Source: Citreimonas salinaria (GTDB lineage Bacteria > Pseudomonadota > Alphaproteobacteria > Rhodobacterales > Rhodobacteraceae). From it: a DNA stretch of 64,000 bases. The DNA lies in NCBI RefSeq assembly GCF_900107235.1, contig NZ_FNPF01000015.1:1-64000 (forward strand), in the 5' to 3' direction. The notes below the pieces were generated by a model. The model saw nothing but the letters and a program-made list of their open reading frames with translations, had not been told where the DNA came from and did no database searches. This document shows positions 59,893-64,000 of the stretch, in pieces. The first letter of the stretch is position 1. The number at the start of each line of letters is the position of its first letter. Made by a program: the position numbers and the translations under genes.

Positions 59893-60240
59893 TCACCTGC
59901 TCTTTAGCGCTTGCCTAACCAAGAGTGCCGCAGAAACTCCCACAACCAAGCCAACGGCGTTGGCGGTGAAGTCGGTCCACTGTGCTCCTCGACCGACCAA
60001 GGGCTGAAGGAGTTCCACCAATCCCCCCGCAGCCAGCGCCACTGCGCTAAAAAGGCGCCAGCGGGCTGGGAATGCGACGACGATCAGGAAGCTGACCAGA
60101 CCGAAGCCCACCGCGTGCAGGCGCCGCCCCGCAACCGAGACAAGCTCGCCGAGGATCTCGCCGGGCAGAAATGCCCCGATCCCAAAAAGAAGCGCCAACA
60201 GGGCAGCGGCCGAGACGGCCATCCATCGAAACCCATTCAT
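59893..60240 (-). CDS. VanZ-like membrane protein
   Basis: 115 aa from ATG 60240 (the frame is open to 60309) with four TM helices, and the VanZ-type AFGLV...[26 protein letters not shown] motif (E-x-x-Q and D-x-x-AN residues). The family includes VanZ of teicoplanin resistance but most members are of unknown function. Confidence 0.7.
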   Translation of the reverse strand: MNGFRWMAVSAAALLALLFGIGAFLPGEILGELVSVAGRRLHAVGFGLVSFLIVVAFPARWRLFSAVALAAGGLVELLQPLVGRGAQWTDFTANAVGLVVGVSAALLVRQALKSR

Positions 60241-60309
60241 CCGCGTTATGTGCTGCCGCAGGCGGAGGGGCGCAAGGCGCGGAATCAGAAGCTGTGCTGC
60301 GCCTGACAC

Positions 60310-60690
60310 AACGAGCGTCGAGCCGCAGCCAAAAGTCGCTGCACACTTGACAATGGCCGAGGTTCGGAATTCGGCAACAGTATCACCCCGTAGTAGTCGC
60401 TGCGTATAACCTTTACGAAATCAATATGTTACGTCGAAAGTGCATTTCTTGCGAGCTTTCGGGAACTTAATAGGCGCCACAATCGTTTAGTGATCTCGTA
60501 GGCGAAAGACGCACAGGATTACCCACAGAATCTGTGAATAACGATCCCGGTTCAAATAGACCACCAGCGGGGTGATCTGAGAGAATGACCGCAAGCCCTG
60601 ATGACATTCCCGCACGTGCGTTTCCACCGAGCAATTCGCTCAGCCAGCCCTGTACGCAGTACCGCGGATGTTTCGGGATTTTAAGGAGAG
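60310..60690. other. Intergenic stretch with paired DnaA-like boxes
   Basis: No gene seen. TTACCCACA (60519-60527) and TGTGAATAA (60533-60541) are two DnaA-box-like sequences in inverted orientation separated by five bases. The region is less GC-rich than its neighbours and ends at the IS5-type element. Confidence 0.4.
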
Positions 60691-61763
60691 TCTGAAAAAC
60701 CTCGCGCGCTAAGCGGGTTGGGATAGACTGAGCGGGACGAAGAAGGATGCCCGCCGATGCCCAAGCAGCCAGTCTTTCCCGGCCTCCGCTACGCGATGAA
60801 GAAGAAGCAGACGCGTCGCGAGAAGTTCCTGGCCGAGATGGAAGAGGTGGTGCCGTGGACGCGGTTGCTGGCCCTGATCGAACCGCATTACCCGAAGCGT
60901 GGTGCGCGCGGAGGGCGTCCGCCGATGCCCTTGGAGACGATGCTGCGGGTGTATTTCCTTCAGCAATGGTATGCGCTGAGCGATCCCATGGCCGAGGAAA
61001 TGCTCTACGACAGCGAGGCCATGCGCCGGTTCGCGGGCATCGAGCTCGGCGATGACCGCATCCCCGATGAGACGACGATCCTGAACTTCCGACACCTGCT
61101 GGAGAAGCATGCGCTGACGGAGCGGTTGTTCGTCGAAGTGAACAAGCATCTGGCCGATCAGGGCATCACCCTGCGCTCAGGCACGCTCGTAGATGCGACA
61201 ATCATCGACGCGCCATCCTCGACCAAGAACGAAGCCAAGGCGCGCGACCCCGAGATGTCATCGACGAAGAAGGGCAACGACTGGTTCTTCGGGATGAAAG
61301 CACACGTCGGCGTCGACGCCGATAGCGGCATCGTCCACAGCCTCGAGACCACGACGGCGAAGGTGCACGACAGCCAGGTCTGGGATGAACTCCTGCATGG
61401 GCGGGAGACATCGGTGTGGGCGGACAAGGGCTATGTCAGTGCCGCCCGCGAGGCCGCGTTCTCAGGCCACGACAAGTTCTGGGGCGTCATGCGGAAGGCG
61501 CCCAAGGGCGGCGCACTCGACCCCATCGACGCGGATATCAACCGGATCATTGCCATGGTGCGCGCCCGGGTCGAGCATCCGTTCCGCGTGCTCAAGCGCC
61601 AGTTCGGTTATCTGAAGACCCGCTACCGGGGGCTGGCCAAGAACCGCGCGCAGCTCTTCACACTGTTCGCCCTCGGCAACCTGTTCCTCGTGCGACGGAA
61701 GCTGATGGCATGAGGCGGATCAATCCAGCGCGCATGGGCTGCGCCCGACGCTTTCACAGCCCG
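60688..61763 (+). mobile_element. Second IS5-family element
   Basis: The transposase gene at 60757-61713 is flanked by weakly inverted ends: left GTCTGAAAAACCTCGCGCGC (about 60690-60709), right (reverse complement) GCTGTGAAAGCGTCGGGCGC (61741-61760). The limits are approximate. It lies directly against the stop codon of the small gene at 61754. Confidence 0.6.
60757..61713 (+). CDS. IS5-group transposase
   Basis: A 318-aa DDE transposase of the classical IS5 group. It has RREKFLAEMEEVVPWTRLLALIEPHYP, the PLETMLRVYFLQQWYALSD box, the first Asp in SGTLVDATIIDAPSSTKN, KKGNDWFFGMKAHVGVDADSG, the second Asp in WADKGY, and Glu in RARVEHPFRVLKRQFGY. Intact and of normal length. It is unrelated in detail to the IS5-family copy at 50.2 kb. 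Confidence 0.9.
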   Translation: MPKQPVFPGLRYAMKKKQTRREKFLAEMEEVVPWTRLLALIEPHYPKRGARGGRPPMPLETMLRVYFLQQWYALSDPMAEEMLYDSEAMRRFAGIELGDDRIPDETTILNFRHLLEKHALTERLFVEVNKHLADQGITLRSGTLVDATIIDAPSSTKNEAKARDPEMSSTKKGNDWFFGMKAHVGVDADSGIVHSLETTTAKVHDSQVWDELLHGRETSVWADKGYVSAAREAAFSGHDKFWGVMRKAPKGGALDPIDADINRIIAMVRARVEHPFRVLKRQFGYLKTRYRGLAKNRAQLFTLFALGNLFLVRRKLMA

Positions 61764-61960
61764 ACCGACAGGCTCTCGGCGAAGCCGAAGCTGTAATTCA
61801 GACGTTCCTTAAAGGTGCCGTCAGGGTTGCAATTTACGCAGCGCCCGTTGCCAAGGATGTAGCGGAGATGTTTTCCGTCCGCTTGCTTAGTCACGGCGGT
61901 CGTGGTGCCCTCGTCTGACTGGCACTTCATGATCTGCATGTTTGTCCATTGAGCCGGCAT
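61754..61960 (-). CDS. Small protein of a repeated family
   Basis: 68 aa with a CVNC pair and the tail NPDGTFKERLNYSFGFAESL. ATG 61960 follows GGAG with good spacing. The tail recurs as a fragment at 38168-38223. Function unknown; the CxxC plus a preceding Cys could bind a metal. The stop codon lies at or inside the end of the IS5-type element. Confidence 0.55.
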   Translation of the reverse strand: MPAQWTNMQIMKCQSDEGTTTAVTKQADGKHLRYILGNGRCVNCNPDGTFKERLNYSFGFAESLSVGL

Positions 61961-62322
61961 GAATACTCCATTGGCTACGGCGGGTCCCAGCCGGGGGGCG
62001 CCCCTGCTGAGCGCACGCTGGCTTGTTCAGCGACCCTTGAGTCTACATGGCTGCGAAGGGCAGGGAGGGACGCGATGGTGGCGCTGCGATGCGGTAATCG
62101 CGTAGTCCACGCGTGAGCAATATCTGAATGCTCAGTCTGCGTGTCACTGCTGTGCAGCGCGTATGATCGCCGAACCTGGCAGGAACTGGGGAGCGCTACG
62201 TCGATTGGAGTTCTCGCAGCCTGCAACACGTCGTACTGTGGCTATAGCTATTCCCCCGGAAAAGCAGGCTGCGGTCGAGAACATTTCGGTGCGAGCAGAA
62301 CAACGGCAAGGGAGACGAGGAC
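61961..62322. other. Intergenic stretch, no gene seen
   Basis: 360 bases without a convincing reading frame, repeat or RNA on either strand. Confidence 0.5.
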
Positions 62323-62598
62323 ATGGAAGCCCTGCTTGATGCAATCGGAGCGGTCGCCCTTATTCTCCTGACCGCGATCGGATTGGGCGCCGGCTACCTC
62401 GCGGGAAAGATCGCCGGCCGGAACATGGCTCTCTACATGGTGGTGGGCGTGGTGGCAGCGGTCGCGACGCCCTTCTTGCTGGCTGCGCTCGGCATCGGGA
62501 TTCTCGCTGCTGGCGGGCTGCTTCTTCTGGCCCTCGTGTCAGCTGTTGGCGCGCTTGTCGTACTTGCACTGGTCCGAGCATTGCTGGGGCGAAAGTGA
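62323..62598 (+). CDS. GlsB/YeaQ-like small membrane protein
   Basis: A 91-aa protein with three glycine-rich TM helices (LLTAIGLGAGYLAGKIAGRN, then VVGVVAAVATPFLLAALGIG and a third). It has the size and look of GlsB/YeaQ/YmgE stress-related proteins, though the C-terminal helix is longer. RBS GAGACGAGG before the ATG. Confidence 0.55.
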   Translation: MEALLDAIGAVALILLTAIGLGAGYLAGKIAGRNMALYMVVGVVAAVATPFLLAALGIGILAAGGLLLLALVSAVGALVVLALVRALLGRK

Positions 62599-62807
62599 AG
62601 CCACTCTGCCAGCCCCACAATGGCCCTCTGCAGAGGTAGGGAAGGTCACCAACCCGTGTGCAAGTCAAGGCGCACCGGCAAACGTGCCTGCCAAGGCGCG
62701 GATGCCTGTCGTAGATCAGGCCGAAATGCTATCACTTCGCCAGACTTGAAAGCACCTCGCTCCGATGCCATCATTATTGCAAATCTGCCATCACATCGAA
62801 GGTCATC

Positions 62808-63047
62808 ATGGCGAACATGACAGTAAGGAACCTGCCGGATGAGGTTCACGATCGCCTCCGCGCTCAAGCCAAGTCGAACAAGCGGAGCCTGGAAGCTGAA
62901 GTGCGCTCGATCCTCATGCAATCGGCCATCGCATCGAGCGACGGAGGGTTCGGCCATCGCATCCGAGAACGCTACGGCCGCTATCTGGGCGACGACTTGT
63001 CCGTGGAAAGAGACCAGACGATGAGCCAACCGGGGCTCTTTGATTGA
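62808..63047 (+). CDS. FitA-like ribbon-helix-helix antitoxin
   Basis: 79 aa: the N-terminal RHH DNA-binding domain (MTVRNLPDEVHDRLRAQAKSNKRSLEAEVRSIL) is typical of FitA/VapB antitoxins. The C-terminal tail binds and inhibits the partner PIN toxin. Overlaps the toxin start by four bases. Together the pair is a stabilisation module. Confidence 0.85.
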   Translation: MANMTVRNLPDEVHDRLRAQAKSNKRSLEAEVRSILMQSAIASSDGGFGHRIRERYGRYLGDDLSVERDQTMSQPGLFD

Positions 63048-63484
63048 TTATCCTCGACACGAACGTGATTTCTGAGACGCAGAAGAAAGCGCCCGACGAT
63101 GCCGTGATGGACTGGCTCGACGCGCAAGATCCCACGAACCTCTACCTCAGCACCATTACGGCGGCGGAGCTGGTCTTCGGAGTCCAGTCGATGCCCGAAG
63201 GCAAGCGGCGCGACGGTCTGGCGAAGGCCGTGGCTGGAATCCTCGAGGAAGACTTCGCGGGTCGCCTGCTGCCGTTCGATGAGGCGGCGGCGTGGGTTTA
63301 CGGCGAACGGATCGCAGCGGCGCGCAAGCGCGGCTACGCGATCTCGATGGCTGACGGTCAGATTGCGGCGATCGCGCTCTCCCGGCCGGAGGCGATGGTC
63401 GCCACACGCGACCGGACGCCCTTTGTGGCACTCGGTGTAGACGTTCTTGATCCGTGGGCCCTCGGCGGGCCGAGACGCCGATAG
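63044..63484 (+). CDS. FitB/VapC-type PIN-domain toxin
   Basis: A 146-aa PIN-domain ribonuclease with the acidic active-site residues in MIILDTNVISE, STITAAELVFG, and SMADGQIAAIAL, and the C-terminal RDRTPF region. The start is TTG 63044, overlapping the antitoxin stop. It cleaves RNA (in FitB/VapC, often tRNA) when the antitoxin is degraded. Confidence 0.85.
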   Translation: MIILDTNVISETQKKAPDDAVMDWLDAQDPTNLYLSTITAAELVFGVQSMPEGKRRDGLAKAVAGILEEDFAGRLLPFDEAAAWVYGERIAAARKRGYAISMADGQIAAIALSRPEAMVATRDRTPFVALGVDVLDPWALGGPRRR

Positions 63485-63789
63485 GCGGGGCAGCTAAATG
63501 ACCGGAAGGTCCGTAAAGCTGACCAACGCGCACCGGGTCTCATGAGGAAATCAGCAGGACTTTTCGCCTTCAGCGTCCGCCTGGAGACGCTCGTTTTCCT
63601 GTACGGCGTCGCCCTCGACGACGTGCCGACGGAGATGAGGGACTGGCTGCACTACAGGGAGTTTAGCTTGTCGCCTGAGACGCAGACCCACCGCTTTCGC
63701 AGGAGCGGCGGTGCAGATGGACCCTTCCATCTTCGGGATGTGTTCCGGGGCAAGTTCCACCGAGGTAAATCACCGCCGGTCACGAAAAA

Positions 63790-63815
63790 GGCGCGGCCCC
63801 CGAAGGGACCGCGCC
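63790..63815 (-). terminator. Intrinsic terminator of the iron-binding protein gene
   Basis: GGCGCGG-CCC and GGG-CCGCGCC form a strong stem around a CGAA/TTCG loop, followed on the minus strand by TTTTT (63785-63789). It lies just downstream of the stop at 63839. Confidence 0.85.
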
Positions 63816-63838
63816 GCCTGTCTCGCCTGCCTGAGAGT

Positions 63839-64000
63839 TTACTCCCAGCCTGCCTCGTTGAAGATTTCCTGTGCCTGGCCCAGGTGCTCGGCCACGGCCG
63901 ACAGGTCGACGTCGTCGGCCTTGAACTCGCCCAGCTTGTCGACGGCCTCGGTGGTCTCGACGCCCTCGACGGCCGGGTACTCGTTGTTGCCCGCGGCGAA
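63839..64000 (-). CDS. Iron(III) ABC transporter substrate-binding protein, C-terminal part
   Basis: The last 53 residues, cut by the window edge: NNEYPAVEGVETTEAV and FKADDVDLSAVAEHL, followed by GQAQEIFNEAGWE and stop. This tail is characteristic of FutA/FbpA-type periplasmic ferric-ion binding proteins. The rest and any permease genes lie to the right. Confidence 0.8.
   Translation of the reverse strand, partial: FAAGNNEYPAVEGVETTEAVDKLGEFKADDVDLSAVAEHLGQAQEIFNEAGWE

Noticed and set aside
63542-63840. Plus-strand frame starting MRKSAGLFAF and open to the edge of the window
   Set aside because: It runs antisense through the strong terminator and into the conserved iron-binding protein gene, and has no RBS; at most the first 70 codons could be a remnant.
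1-64000. tRNA or rRNA genes as integration sites
   Set aside because: No cloverleaf-like sequence or rRNA segment was recognised on reading either strand; a covariance-model scan would be needed to exclude a tRNA fragment.

Overview
The window looks like accessory DNA from an alphaproteobacterium of the Rhodobacterales (Roseobacter/Paracoccus group). The evidence is a Rhodobacter-type porin, MucR/Ros zinc-finger regulators, a DUF465 protein, tripartite tricarboxylate (Ttt) and dipeptide transport operons, high GC and GC-rich codon use. No rRNA, tRNA, CRISPR array or complete replication gene was found. Whether it is chromosome or plasmid cannot be settled from the sequence.

Region 1 (1-24.7 kb) is a coherent island carrying a split pilus locus. 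The left block (247-7279) encodes a small Flp-like pilin, a TadV/CpaA-type prepilin peptidase, a lipoprotein secretin resembling type IVb PilN, a one-helix periplasmic protein, two tandem paralogous ~460-470 aa proteins with a prepilin N-terminus and a large cysteine-bearing ectodomain, and a TadZ/CpaE-like ATPase. The right block (19199-23530) encodes CpaF/TadA, TadB, TadC and two small pseudopilin-like proteins. Together they make a plausible hybrid Tad/type IVb pilus whose two giant prepilins could be tip adhesins. Between the blocks lie about 18 small genes: two MucR/Ros-type regulators, orphan CcdA-like and Xre/MbcA-like antitoxins, an AbiEi/AbiEii pair facing a second nucleotidyltransferase, a YbjQ-family protein, a YdjM-like membrane hydrolase, a porin and many unknowns. 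A recurring element (consensus TTWATYCNNNYGAAA) sits about 57-64 bases before the start codon of both giant prepilins, cpaF and several cargo genes, suggesting one island-specific regulon.

Region 2 (24.7-25.8 kb) is non-coding, with two 20-bp palindromes 32 bp apart, a G10 tract and an IS66 TnpA remnant. Region 3 (25.8-31.6 kb) has a LysR regulator divergent from TctC-TctB-TctA and a class V aminotransferase-fold enzyme: uptake and processing of an organic acid. Region 4 (31.6-40.6 kb) is mixed: a ClpP-fold/PAN secreted protein, a free-standing GIY-YIG homing endonuclease, small membrane proteins, a frameshifted ATP-dependent DNA ligase, a multi-TM permease and an IS256-type transposase remnant. 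Region 5 (40.6-49.8 kb) is a dipeptide-type ABC operon with an AbgB-like M20 hydrolase, a divergent LysR regulator and an ArgE-like deacylase.

Region 6 (49.8-64 kb) is a patchwork. An intact IS5-family element sits between an IS3 remnant and a beheaded serine recombinase. It is followed by a rhomboid / PBP1-type / secreted-protein group, an SH3 protein, a DUF465 protein, a graveyard of truncated genes, a VanZ-like protein, a second IS5-family element, a GlsB-like membrane protein, a FitAB (VapBC-type) toxin-antitoxin pair and the 3' end of an iron ABC transporter binding protein running off the right edge.
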